In this document: in pieces, positions 16,937 through 25,468 of the stretch
Numbering within the stretch: the first letter of the stretch is position 1
How the letters are laid out: every line of letters begins with the position of its first letter
Assembly (NCBI RefSeq): GCF_002284565.1
Contig: NZ_NPKI01000012.1
Location: forward strand, 124,001 to 188,000
Direction of reading: 5' to 3'
DNA from: Mesorhizobium mediterraneum
GTDB taxonomy: Bacteria > Pseudomonadota > Alphaproteobacteria > Rhizobiales > Rhizobiaceae
Length of the DNA stretch: 64,000 nt
Made by a program: the position numbers and the translations under genes
The notes under the pieces: generated by a model
Database searches by the model: none
Seen by the model: the letters and a program-made list of their open reading frames with translations, nothing else
What the model was told of the DNA's origin: nothing

Positions 16937-18124
16937 CTACAGCACGAGCGTAGTGGCAAGCCCCAGCATCAGGCCCATGCCTACAATATCGGTAACCGTG
17001 GTAAGGAAGATCGCGGAAGCCACGGCCGGATCGGCGCCGACCCGCCGCAGGCCCAACGGGATCAGCACGCCGGAGATCCCGGACATGAGGCACGATCCGG
17101 ACATTGCGAGCAGGATCACAAGCGCCAGCATGGGCGCCTGGGCTGCCGACTCCGGTTGCCGCGACGCGTAGAACCACATGGCCGCGGCCGCCACGAGACC
17201 GACGAGCACGCCGTTGGCGATCCCGAGCACCCCCTCCCTCAGCACCAGGTGCAGCTTTGGTCGTTTGTCCACATCCCCTAAGGCGAGACCACGCAACGTC
17301 ATGGCCAGTGCCTGGCAGCCGGTGTTTCCGCTTTGCCCGGCCAGCACCGGGAGGAACGCCGCCAAAGCGACGATCTTCTCGATCGTGCCTGTGAACGACC
17401 CGACCACGAAAGCGGCTATGAAGGCCGTCAGCAGGTTGAGCTGCAGCCACGGATGACGTTTCAAGAAGGCTGAAACCAGGGGCGTGAAAGAACGCTCCTC
17501 CTTCTGGACACCCACCATCTGGCCAGGCTGGGCAGAAATCTCGATGATTTGCTGCTCGAACAGCCGCCAGCCGCGAACCTGCCCGAGCAGCCGGTTCTCC
17601 ACGTTCACCACGGGATAGACGGGGTAGTGACGGCGTACCGCCGCCGTGCAGGCTTCACCCAAAGGCATATCGACGTGAAGGGCGAACGGTTTCGGCAGCA
17701 TGATCTGATCGACCGTGGCGGCCGGTTCGCTCAGCATCAGATCGCGCAGGACCACCAGGCCAACGAGTTTGTCGCCCGCGTCCGTGATGTAGAGGTAAGT
17801 CAACTCGGTCGGCACCTGCGCGCGCCTGACGGCCTCGACCGCGGCGGCTACCGTCGTTCCGACAGGAACGCTGGCGGGGATCGGGTCCATCAGCTCGATG
17901 ACAGACCCGGGGAACGCGATATCCTTGCCGTCGCCATAAGGCGTGACAGGCCTCATATGCGATGGCAAATGCTCCGCCACCTTCCGGGCGTGCCTATCCG
18001 GCAACAACTTCAATAGGTCCCGGATGAACTCGGGAGACTCTCGGGCAAGCAATTCGGCCGCGTCGTCAGGTGCTCGAGCACGCAGCGTGCGCACCCACTT
18101 CTCAACGTCGTTCTCTTGCCTCAT
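16937..18124 (-). CDS. mgtE: MgtE-type magnesium transporter with a shortened N-domain
   Basis: A 395-residue magnesium channel/transporter. A short MgtE N-domain (residues about 1-60) is followed by two CBS repeats (about 75-190). Five transmembrane helices follow with the pore motif PVLAGQSGNTGCQALAMTLRG and the metal-site motif GADPAVASAIFLTTVTDIVG. Most MgtE proteins are about 450 residues; here the N-domain is roughly 50 residues short, so gating may differ. The ATG at 18124, preceded by a G-rich site, is preferred to the TTG at 18136. No magnesium riboswitch is visible upstream. Confidence 0.9.
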   Translation of the reverse strand: MRQENDVEKWVRTLRARAPDDAAELLARESPEFIRDLLKLLPDRHARKVAEHLPSHMRPVTPYGDGKDIAFPGSVIELMDPIPASVPVGTTVAAAVEAVRRAQVPTELTYLYITDAGDKLVGLVVLRDLMLSEPAATVDQIMLPKPFALHVDMPLGEACTAAVRRHYPVYPVVNVENRLLGQVRGWRLFEQQIIEISAQPGQMVGVQKEERSFTPLVSAFLKRHPWLQLNLLTAFIAAFVVGSFTGTIEKIVALAAFLPVLAGQSGNTGCQALAMTLRGLALGDVDKRPKLHLVLREGVLGIANGVLVGLVAAAAMWFYASRQPESAAQAPMLALVILLAMSGSCLMSGISGVLIPLGLRRVGADPAVASAIFLTTVTDIVGMGLMLGLATTLVL

Positions 18125-18474
18125 CTGTGCCCCCAACCTCTAATGTTCCGCCTCTGAACGTGTAGACGGGAGCGGTTCGCCCGCTCTGCCGTGGCGCGCA
18201 GTGCCCCAGCGCCTCGATCCGGAAATCTTCGCCTTCTCAGGGCGCAGAGTAGACCGGACCCAAACAATCTGAGCCATTGCGTGGGTGCATACAAGCGGGC
18301 TGTAACGTCAGCGTGTCGCCAAGAGAATTTTCGGTTGCCGAACTCGCCCGTCGCTTCGTGGGCTCTGCGAGCAGGTTGCAACCCATCAACGAAGTAAGGT
18401 CGGCAATGGGCCGTGGTGGCCCTGCTCATTGGGGTGCGCTCAGCCCGACAATTCGCCGTGTGAACGGCCGTGAT
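18125..18474. other. Intergenic region, 350 bp
   Basis: This is the space between two minus-strand genes. It should contain the mgtE promoter and the end of the sugar-catabolic operon. I see no gene, no riboswitch and no strong terminator. Confidence 0.4.
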
Positions 18475-19287
18475 TCAACCTGGGAAGATTGTGAAACCGC
18501 CATCGACGCGGATGACCTGCCCGTTGATGAAGCGCGCGCGCGGACCGGCGAGGAAGGCCACCGCTTCGGCGATCTCTTCGGGCTCCGCATATCGGTTTAG
18601 CGATTTCTTGCTCGAATCCATGCGTTCCGGATCGACCACGCGGCTCGCTTGGAACCGTGCCGTCTTGGTGGCGCCGGGGCTCACCGCATTGATGCGCACG
18701 CCATCGTCGATCAATTCCTTGGCGAGGCAGCGCGTATAATGGACGACGGCCGCCTTAAGCGTGGAGTAGACCACCTCCGGCGAGCATCCGATATGCGCTG
18801 CCGCCGAGGCTATGTTGATCACCGAGCCAGAGCCGCGCTTGACCATAGGCGGAATGAACGCCTGGCAGACCAGCATCGTGCCGATGAGATTGTTCTCGGT
18901 CAGCACCTTGATGTCGTCATAGTCGATGTCGAGCGCGTTGTTGGGACTGGGCTTTACTCCCTTGGCGCCGATGTCGCCGCCGGCGCAGTTGACCAGAACG
19001 TGCACATCGCCGAGGTCCGCCTCGATCTTCCGCTTCATTTCGGCGACGGCTTGCTTGTCGCCGATGTTGCCCGTGACCGCGGTCACCCGTGTCCCATGCT
19101 TTTCCAAACCCCTTGCGGATTCGCCGAGGTCTGCGAATTCGCCATATTGGGATGGCCGTGTCCAATCGAGATCGTGGATCGCGACGTTTGCGCCAAGCTC
19201 GGCCAGGCGTTCGGCCATCACGCGGCCTAGGCCGCGTCCTGAGCCGGTCACGAAGGCAGTCAGGCCGCTGAGTTCTCGGGCAGTCAT
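18475..19287 (-). CDS. Short-chain dehydrogenase/reductase
   Basis: A 270-residue classical SDR: Rossmann glycine motif TGSGRGLG (residues about 14-21), NCAGG, catalytic Ser in NIASAAAHIG and the YxxxK pair in VYSTLKAAV. It oxidises or reduces a sugar or polyol hydroxyl with NAD(P). It is the last gene of the minus-strand ABC/catabolic operon and its ATG overlaps the isomerase stop (ATGA). The C-terminal FINGQVIRVDGGF is complete. The substrate is unknown but presumably follows from the carbohydrate imported by the operon. Confidence 0.85.
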   Translation of the reverse strand: MTARELSGLTAFVTGSGRGLGRVMAERLAELGANVAIHDLDWTRPSQYGEFADLGESARGLEKHGTRVTAVTGNIGDKQAVAEMKRKIEADLGDVHVLVNCAGGDIGAKGVKPSPNNALDIDYDDIKVLTENNLIGTMLVCQAFIPPMVKRGSGSVINIASAAAHIGCSPEVVYSTLKAAVVHYTRCLAKELIDDGVRINAVSPGATKTARFQASRVVDPERMDSSKKSLNRYAEPEEIAEAVAFLAGPRARFINGQVIRVDGGFTIFPG

Positions 19288-20285
19288 GCTGATTTCTCCA
19301 TTGCAATGAAATCGAGCTTCTTCATGTTGGCGGCGCTGCGCCGGATCATGTCGAGCTCATACGAAACGAGCGCGCCGTCATCGCCGCGCTCCCATGGCGT
19401 CCGGTAGTCGGCATCGTCCGCAAGGCGGTTCACGTGCGCAGCACTCAGGCAGGCCGCGAACTCGCGCGCAGTCTTCGGCGGATATCCGTTCCACCAGTCG
19501 TCGGTAAGACAGCGAACGTGGCGGGCCTCCAGCGCGCCCGGCTCGAGCACGGCCGTCAGCGTGTCGTGGTGCTCGGCGAGGATGGCTGCCAGTTCGGCGA
19601 ATGGCACGGCGCCGTCGCCGATCGCGCAGCGGACCAGACGGTAGCCCTCATCCGTGAACTGCACGCGATAGTCCTTGAGGTGGACATGGCGGACATGCGG
19701 CGCGATCCGCCGCGTGAAGGCAAGCGGTGCCTCGCCGACTGGGAACGTGTTGCCTGTATCGTAGGTGATGCCGACACCGGGCCCGCCGAGCTCGCAGAAC
19801 GCGACCAGTTCATCGCTGCCGAAGTCCTGATGGTTCTCGATGCCGAGCACCCGGCCCTCAGCCGCCGCACGCGGCCCCCATTCCGTCAAGGCAGCGCGGA
19901 TCGTCGCATTGAACTCGCTCCACTTCTGGCCGCATGCGTTGCGGTCGCCACACAGGACGGGGGTCAGCGCGATACGGATCGTTGTCGCCTCGAGCAGGCG
20001 CGCCGCCCGAAACGCATTATCCAGGGGACCGGCCACGATAAGACCGCCGCTCACCACCGGGACGATGTCACGCGCGGCCAGACGCCTGCGCAGATCGACG
20101 ACCTCGGCGTCCGGCAAGTCGGTCAACCACGGTTCATAGATCTCGAGCGTGCGTGCGCCCAGTTCCTGCGCGAGCGCCATGAAGCCTTCCAGCCCCGCCC
20201 CATCCGGATTGTGCCGCGGCGTGCCGCGACCCTGTAGGCCGAGATAGTAGGTCAGTCCGTAAGGATTGAGGCCGAGACGAAGCAT
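19284..20285 (-). CDS. Sugar phosphate isomerase/epimerase (AP-endonuclease-2-like TIM barrel)
   Basis: A 333-residue TIM barrel of the xylose-isomerase-like/IolE-IolH superfamily. Likely metal and substrate residues are the Glu in LGIENHQDFGSDE, the Asp and Thr in GITYDTGNTFPVGE, the His residues in HVRHVHLKDYRV and the Glu in VLEPGALEARH. The start at 20285 (MLRLGLNPYGLTYYLG) was chosen because it begins exactly at the first barrel strand; the 19 residues upstream are not family-like. Together with the two flanking SDRs it forms an oxidise-isomerise-reduce set for a sugar or polyol. Confidence 0.82.
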   Translation of the reverse strand: MLRLGLNPYGLTYYLGLQGRGTPRHNPDGAGLEGFMALAQELGARTLEIYEPWLTDLPDAEVVDLRRRLAARDIVPVVSGGLIVAGPLDNAFRAARLLEATTIRIALTPVLCGDRNACGQKWSEFNATIRAALTEWGPRAAAEGRVLGIENHQDFGSDELVAFCELGGPGVGITYDTGNTFPVGEAPLAFTRRIAPHVRHVHLKDYRVQFTDEGYRLVRCAIGDGAVPFAELAAILAEHHDTLTAVLEPGALEARHVRCLTDDWWNGYPPKTAREFAACLSAAHVNRLADDADYRTPWERGDDGALVSYELDMIRRSAANMKKLDFIAMEKSA

Positions 20286-20325
20286 CAGCGTGACAGTCCC
20301 GTTGAAAGATGTGGAAGCGATCGCA

Positions 20326-21099
20326 TCAGCGCAGACCCGCATCGACGGCGATGGACTGCTTGGTGATCATGCGGCTGTCATCCGCCGCAAGGAAGAGCAC
20401 GGTCCGTGCAATCTCCTCGCCCAGGAGGACGCGGCGGATCAATTGTCGCTGCACGGTCTGGTCGATTGCGTCCTGCGTCTTGAACCACAGCTCACGCTGC
20501 CGCTCGGTGATGACAGCGCCCGGTTCGACTGCGTTGACGCGGATGTTGTCAGGTCCGAACGACCGCGCCAGTGCGCGGGTCAGGGCCACCACAGCGCCCT
20601 TGGCGGTGGCATAGGCCACCATCTGGTCCGCGCCGAAACGCCAAGCGATGGAAGAGAAGTTTATGATCGAGCCGAAGCCGAGTTCCTCCATATGCGGATG
20701 CACCGCTTGTGCGGCGAAGAAGTGATGCCGGAGATTGACGTCGAAGCTGCGGTCCCAATATTCTGACGTCACCGCATCAACGGGATGGCGCTGATCATCG
20801 GCAGCATTGTTCACCAGGACGGCGACCGGACCAAGCCGCGCGCGCACGCTTTCAACCGACGCCTGCAGCGCAGTGACGTCGGTCACATCGCAATGAAGGT
20901 ACAACGGGGCCTGCCTGGCGGTACCACCAAGCTCACGCACCAACGCCTCCGCGGGTCCATCCTGCACATCGAGAAAGCCCACACGCGCGCCATTCGAGAC
21001 GAAGGCGCGGACCATATCGGCCCCGATCCCGGAGGCGCCGCCGGAGATCAGCACGACGCGATCGGTCAAGCTCGGGTAAGTCGCGAATTGCATGGACAT
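20326..21099 (-). CDS. Short-chain dehydrogenase/reductase
   Basis: A 257-residue classical SDR with ISGGASGIGADMV (cofactor loop), VNNAADD, NFSSIAWRFG (catalytic Ser) and VAYATAKGAVV (Tyr, Lys). The Asp at the end of strand 2 (GFLDVQDGP) suggests NAD rather than NADP. The start at 21099 or at 21093 is possible; both lie directly after the stop of the ATPase gene at 21104. It is similar in role to, but not a copy of, the SDR at the operon end. Confidence 0.85.
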   Translation of the reverse strand: MSMQFATYPSLTDRVVLISGGASGIGADMVRAFVSNGARVGFLDVQDGPAEALVRELGGTARQAPLYLHCDVTDVTALQASVESVRARLGPVAVLVNNAADDQRHPVDAVTSEYWDRSFDVNLRHHFFAAQAVHPHMEELGFGSIINFSSIAWRFGADQMVAYATAKGAVVALTRALARSFGPDNIRVNAVEPGAVITERQRELWFKTQDAIDQTVQRQLIRRVLLGEEIARTVLFLAADDSRMITKQSIAVDAGLR

Positions 21100-21103
21100 C
21101 AGA

Positions 21104-22201
21104 TCACAGAAGCGCCTTGGTTGTTGGATCGAACAGACAGGCGCGCGACATGTCGATGCCAAGCGTTATCGTCTCGCCCATGACGGGAGCCTCATCCGGC
21201 TCGAAACGGCCAGTGATCTCCAGATCACCCAGCCTGAGGACGGCAAGCGTCTCGGCCCCGGTCGGCTCGACCAATTCGACCGGCGCCTGCATGGACTCCA
21301 CAGCCGGTTTCCGCGCCTTCAGGTCCGTCGTGAAACGGTAGATGTGTTCGGGCCGAACACCGAGCACCACGTCTTTTGGCGCACCTGCAGGCAGCGGAGC
21401 GGCAAGGGTGAGAGTAGCGCCGCTGCCGTCAGCGGCGCGCACCGAGATGCTGGTCGAGCCCGTAAGCCGGGCGGGGACGAAATTCATCGCCGGCGATCCC
21501 ATGAAACCGGCCACGAACATGTTGGTCGGCCGATCATAGATCCGCTTCGGCGTATCGAACTGCTGCACCGAGCCCTGGTTCATCACCGCAATGCGGGACG
21601 CCAGCGTCATCGCCTCGACCTGATCGTGGGTGACGTACACCGTCGTCTTGCCGACGCGGTGGTGAAGCTTCTTGATTTCGGTGCGCATGTCGACGCGCAG
21701 CTTGGCGTCGAGATTGGACAGGGGCTCATCGAACAGAAACAGCTTCGGGTCGCGGACTAGGGCGCGCCCCATCGCAACGCGCTGCCGCTGGCCGCCTGAA
21801 AGCTGGCCGGGCTTGCGTTTGAGCAACTGCTCGATCTGCAGGAGTGCGGCAACCCGCTTTACCGCTTCCTCTTGCGCCGCTTTGGGCACGCCCCGGCTTT
21901 CCATGCCGAAGGTGATGTTCTCGCGCACCGTCATCGTGGGATAGAGGGCGTATGACTGGAACACCATCGCTATGTCGCGGTCCTTGGGCTGCACGGAGTT
22001 CACCAGCCGGTCGCCGATCCAGATCTCGCCCGACGTGACGGTTTCCAAGCCGGCGATCATGGCGAGCAAGGTTGACTTGCCGCAGCCGGAGGGGCCGACG
22101 AGCGCGACGAATTCCCCGGTCTGCGCCTCGAGATTGATGCCGGCCAGAATCTCGAGCCCGCCATAGCTCTTGTGAAGGTTGCGGATGGTCAGTGTGGACA
22201 C
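21104..22201 (-). CDS. Carbohydrate ABC importer ATPase (MalK/UgpC type)
   Basis: A 365-residue ATPase with Walker A GPSGCGKSTLLAMIAG, signature LSGGQRQRVAMGRALVRD and Walker B LFLFDEPLSNLDAKLRVDM. A C-terminal TOBE regulatory/oligomerisation domain covers about residues 240-365. It powers the two permeases directly upstream. Sugar importers of this class often share ATPases. Here the gene is in the same operon, 10 bp after the MalG-type permease, so it is probably dedicated. Confidence 0.9.
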   Translation of the reverse strand: MSTLTIRNLHKSYGGLEILAGINLEAQTGEFVALVGPSGCGKSTLLAMIAGLETVTSGEIWIGDRLVNSVQPKDRDIAMVFQSYALYPTMTVRENITFGMESRGVPKAAQEEAVKRVAALLQIEQLLKRKPGQLSGGQRQRVAMGRALVRDPKLFLFDEPLSNLDAKLRVDMRTEIKKLHHRVGKTTVYVTHDQVEAMTLASRIAVMNQGSVQQFDTPKRIYDRPTNMFVAGFMGSPAMNFVPARLTGSTSISVRAADGSGATLTLAAPLPAGAPKDVVLGVRPEHIYRFTTDLKARKPAVESMQAPVELVEPTGAETLAVLRLGDLEITGRFEPDEAPVMGETITLGIDMSRACLFDPTTKALL

Positions 22202-22211
22202 GGGCGACGCC

Positions 22212-23114
22212 TCATTTGAGGGCGCCCTGTGTCAGGCCGCGCACGAAGTATTTTCCACCGAACAGGTAGATCAGCAACGGTGGCAGCGCGCCGATCAGCA
22301 CGGCTGCGCTCATCACGTCGTAAGCGCGGGCGGTCGTGCCGCCGGCAGTGAGCGCGACCAATGCCGCCGTGATCGGCTGCTGCTGGCCGGAGGTGAAGAC
22401 AACGCCGAACAGATACTCGTTCCAGATACCGGTGAATTGCCAGATGACGGTGACAATCAAAATCGGCGGCGACAGCGGCAGGATGATCTTGCGGAAAATC
22501 CGCCAGAAGCCGGCGCCGTCGATGCGTGCCGCCTTGATAAGATCGTCCGGTATGCTGACGTAGAAGTTGCGGCAGAACAGGGTCGTGAACGAGATGCCCT
22601 GGACGACATGAATCAAGACCAGCCCGTATGTCGAATTGGTTAGGCCGAGTTTGCCGAGCAGGAACGCCCAGGGCATTAGCGAGATCTGGCCGGGCATGAA
22701 GACGCCGAGCAGCATCAGATTGAACAGAATTTCCGAGCCTTTGAAGCGCCATTTCGACAGCACATAGCCGTTCATGGCGCCGAGGAGCGTGGAGATGACC
22801 GTCGCGGGGATAGCCATCCAGAGCGAGTTGAAGAAATTGCGCTTCATGCCTTCGCAGGTGCCGCTGACGCAATACGTGCCCCAGGCCTCCGCCCACGCGT
22901 CGAGGCGGAAGCTGCGCGGCAGGGAGATGAGGCCGTTGCGGGCGATCTCGGACTGCTCCCGCAACGAGTTGAAGACCACGACCAGCAGCGGTGCAAGGTA
23001 GATGGCAGCGAAAAGCGTCAGCACCGCATAGATAAGAAAGCGGTTCCAGAAATATTGCCGCGTAGCTGCGGCCGCTTCGGGATCATGCCCTGCGTTGAGG
23101 GAAATTTCAGCCAT
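22212..23114 (-). CDS. Carbohydrate ABC importer permease (MalG type)
   Basis: A 300-residue inner-membrane protein with six predicted helices and the EAA loop DDLIKAARIDGAGFWRIFRKIILPLSPP that docks on the ATPase. The start at 23114 overlaps the end of the MalF-type gene by 8 bp and begins MAEISLNAGH. A loop containing CVSGTCEG, between helices 1 and 2, places two cysteines on the periplasmic side, which is seen in some glucose/mannose-type permeases. Confidence 0.88.
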   Translation of the reverse strand: MAEISLNAGHDPEAAAATRQYFWNRFLIYAVLTLFAAIYLAPLLVVVFNSLREQSEIARNGLISLPRSFRLDAWAEAWGTYCVSGTCEGMKRNFFNSLWMAIPATVISTLLGAMNGYVLSKWRFKGSEILFNLMLLGVFMPGQISLMPWAFLLGKLGLTNSTYGLVLIHVVQGISFTTLFCRNFYVSIPDDLIKAARIDGAGFWRIFRKIILPLSPPILIVTVIWQFTGIWNEYLFGVVFTSGQQQPITAALVALTAGGTTARAYDVMSAAVLIGALPPLLIYLFGGKYFVRGLTQGALK

Positions 23115-24042
23115 TGCGGCCCTCCGCCCGCCTGCGCCAAACGATCCACAAGGAATAGGGCACCAGCACAACCGCAAGGGCCGCGAGCATCATCATCGCC
23201 GCAGCGGCACCCTCGCCGATTTGTCCGCGCTGGAACATCAGGTCGTAGACGTAGATCGCCGGGAAGGTGGTGGACACACCTGGCCCACCCCGCGTCAATG
23301 CCGCCACCAGATCGAACGTCTTGATGGCGAACTGGATCTGAATGACCGCCACCGCCAGAAAAATCGGCGCGATCGTCGGCAGGATGACCCTCCGATAGAT
23401 CCGGGAAACCGACGCACCGTCGATCTGCGCCGCTTTGACGAGATCCGGATCGACGGAACGCAGACCAGCCAGGAAAAGGGCCATGGCGAAGCCGGACGAC
23501 TGCCAGATACCGGTTATGATCACCGCATAGATCGCAGTGTTGCGGTTGGCTGTCAGGGCGAAGCTGAAGTCGGTCCAACCGAGCCCCCGCACGAAGGCTT
23601 GGATGCCGTCGACGGGATTATAGAGCCAGCTCCACACCGTGCCTGTGACGATGAAGGACACTGCCAGCGGGTAGAGGAAGATCGTGCGCCAAACCGCCTC
23701 GCCGCGAACGCGCTGGTCGATCAGGATCGCGAGAAGCAGTCCGATGGCCATCGAGCCGACAATATAGAAGCCGCTGAACAGGAAGAGGTTGGTATAGGCG
23801 ATGTTCCAGCGCCGGTTCGCCCAGAGCGAAGCATAATTGTCCAGACCGACGAACCCATAGGTCGGCATCAGCGACGAATTGGAAAGCGAGAGATACAGCG
23901 TCCAGAGTGTGAACACGAAAACGTAGATGAAACTCGCCGCGAGCGACGGCGCCAGCACCAGAATGGGCACCATCGTGTCCAGGCGCTCCCGCCACGGGGT
24001 TGCGGGAGCCGCAACCGGTACAGTCAGGTCATGCGTGGACAT
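23107..24042 (-). CDS. Carbohydrate ABC importer permease (MalF type)
   Basis: A 311-residue inner-membrane permease with six helices. The coupling loop SVDPDLVKAAQIDGASVSRIYRRVILPTIAP carries the EAA motif. It forms a heterodimer with the MalG-type permease whose gene overlaps its 3' end. Its start lies 60 bp after the binding-protein stop, which allows the usual excess of binding protein. Confidence 0.88.
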   Translation of the reverse strand: MSTHDLTVPVAAPATPWRERLDTMVPILVLAPSLAASFIYVFVFTLWTLYLSLSNSSLMPTYGFVGLDNYASLWANRRWNIAYTNLFLFSGFYIVGSMAIGLLLAILIDQRVRGEAVWRTIFLYPLAVSFIVTGTVWSWLYNPVDGIQAFVRGLGWTDFSFALTANRNTAIYAVIITGIWQSSGFAMALFLAGLRSVDPDLVKAAQIDGASVSRIYRRVILPTIAPIFLAVAVIQIQFAIKTFDLVAALTRGGPGVSTTFPAIYVYDLMFQRGQIGEGAAAAMMMLAALAVVLVPYSLWIVWRRRAEGRNG

Positions 24043-24102
24043 CGGCTGCTCCGGCGAAGGTCAGGCCGGGCGACGCGCGCCAGGCCATCATCGGCAGCTT
24101 CT

Positions 24103-25368
24103 TCACATCTGCGCTTCGGCCGCATCAGCCATGGCACTAGCTGCGTCCTGCGCGGTCATGTCCGGCGTCGCTACGAATTCGGTGACGGTATCCATGATCG
24201 CGCCGCGCACCTTCTGCGGGATCGTCATGTTGTGCGCCATCGAACGGACAAGCGTGCCGGCATCGATCGACGCCTGCAGATCCTTCTGGGAGAGCTGCTG
24301 GCAGGGATTGAAGCCGCTCGAAAGATCGACGTCGAGACGGGCCGGGATCGAGCCCTTGGTCTGATTGAAAATCGTCTGGAACTCGGGCGACAGGATCGTG
24401 CTGGCGAGCAGTTTCTGCCCCTCGACGTAGTCCGGATCCTTCTGCTGGAAGAACACGACCGAGTCGGAATTCAGGATGAAGCCCGGCTTGCCCCAGTCAG
24501 TCGGCGCCTGGGCGCAGACATAGTCGGTGCCCTCCTTAAAGCCGCCGGCTGTGAGCAGGCCGAGCGTCCAGTCGCCCATGATGTGGAAGGCGGCCTCGCC
24601 GCGGCCGACCAGATGCGACATGGTATCCCAGTCGCGCCCGTTCATGCCGGGGTCCATGTACTTCGTCGTCATGGTGCGGAATTGCTCGAAAGCCTTGACC
24701 ATGCCGTCGCTGCGCATTGCCTCGACGTCACCCTCGACGAAGGCCTTCTTGAAGAGATCGAGATCCATTCCGTAGACCACGACATCGAAGACCGTCGAAT
24801 CGGTCCAGTCGGCAGTCGAGTGCGAGATGCAGATTTTGCCTGACGCCACGATCTTGTCGCAGGCGGCGTTGAAGTCTGCCCATGTCTTCGGCACCTCGGC
24901 GACGCCCGCGTCCTTCATGACCTTCGGCGATGCCCACAGCCAATTGATGCGGTGGATGTTCATCGGCGCCGCCACCCAGCTGCCGGTCGGCTTCATCACC
25001 GGCAGCAATTCGGGAGCGACGACCTTCTCCCAATTTTCCGCTGTCGCCAGTTCGTCGAGATTGGCTGTCATGCCGGTCTCGTTCCATTCGGCGATCTCGG
25101 GCCCCTTGAGCTGCACCGCGGGAGGTGCGTTGCCGGCGATCACGTCGGCGCGCAGTTTCGCCAGCGTGTTGGCCGTGTGGCCTGCGATGGAGGTTTGCTG
25201 CCAGGTGCCACCTTTCGCGGTAAACATCTCGCCGAGCTTGGCAATAGCCTGGGCGTCCGATCCGGTCGCCCATTGATGCAATAGATTGGTCTTGGGCTCT
25301 GCGAATGCGGCTCCCGCAACAAGGGTGTACGCCGTAGCGGCCGCAAGGGCCGTCCTCAGATATTGCAT
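24103..25368 (-). CDS. Carbohydrate ABC importer substrate-binding protein
   Basis: A 421-residue periplasmic binding protein of the UgpB/MalE (SBP_bac_1) family with signal peptide MQYLRTALAAATAYTLVAGAAFA-EP. The section APPAVQLKGPEIAEWNETG and the later FHIMGDWTLG resemble monosaccharide (glucose/mannose-type) binding proteins. The ATG at 25368 has GGGAGTG upstream, and the signal peptide fixes it. It is the first gene of the seven-gene operon ending near 18475. The exact sugar cannot be told from sequence. Confidence 0.88.
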   Translation of the reverse strand: MQYLRTALAAATAYTLVAGAAFAEPKTNLLHQWATGSDAQAIAKLGEMFTAKGGTWQQTSIAGHTANTLAKLRADVIAGNAPPAVQLKGPEIAEWNETGMTANLDELATAENWEKVVAPELLPVMKPTGSWVAAPMNIHRINWLWASPKVMKDAGVAEVPKTWADFNAACDKIVASGKICISHSTADWTDSTVFDVVVYGMDLDLFKKAFVEGDVEAMRSDGMVKAFEQFRTMTTKYMDPGMNGRDWDTMSHLVGRGEAAFHIMGDWTLGLLTAGGFKEGTDYVCAQAPTDWGKPGFILNSDSVVFFQQKDPDYVEGQKLLASTILSPEFQTIFNQTKGSIPARLDVDLSSGFNPCQQLSQKDLQASIDAGTLVRSMAHNMTIPQKVRGAIMDTVTEFVATPDMTAQDAASAMADAAEAQM

Positions 25369-25439
25369 CGTTTCACTCCCATATGTGATGCACGGTTCGT
25401 ATCGACCGCTTATGGCTGCGATTTGAGGTCGTGGCCGGT

Positions 25440-25455
25440 GAGATGCAGGTATCTC
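25440..25455. promoter_or_regulatory. Short inverted repeat between the ROK regulator and the ABC operon
   Basis: GAGAT and ATCTC flank a six-base spacer in the 100-bp divergent promoter region. The dyad is short but sits where a ROK repressor would be expected to bind. Confidence 0.3.
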
Positions 25456-25468
25456 TGTTCTTTCCAAG

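Noticed and set aside
23095..24843. 582-codon open frame on the plus strand
   Set aside because: It is antisense to two clear ABC genes (permease and binding protein), has Arg/His/Asp-rich low-complexity composition typical of GC-driven shadow frames, and shows no domain.
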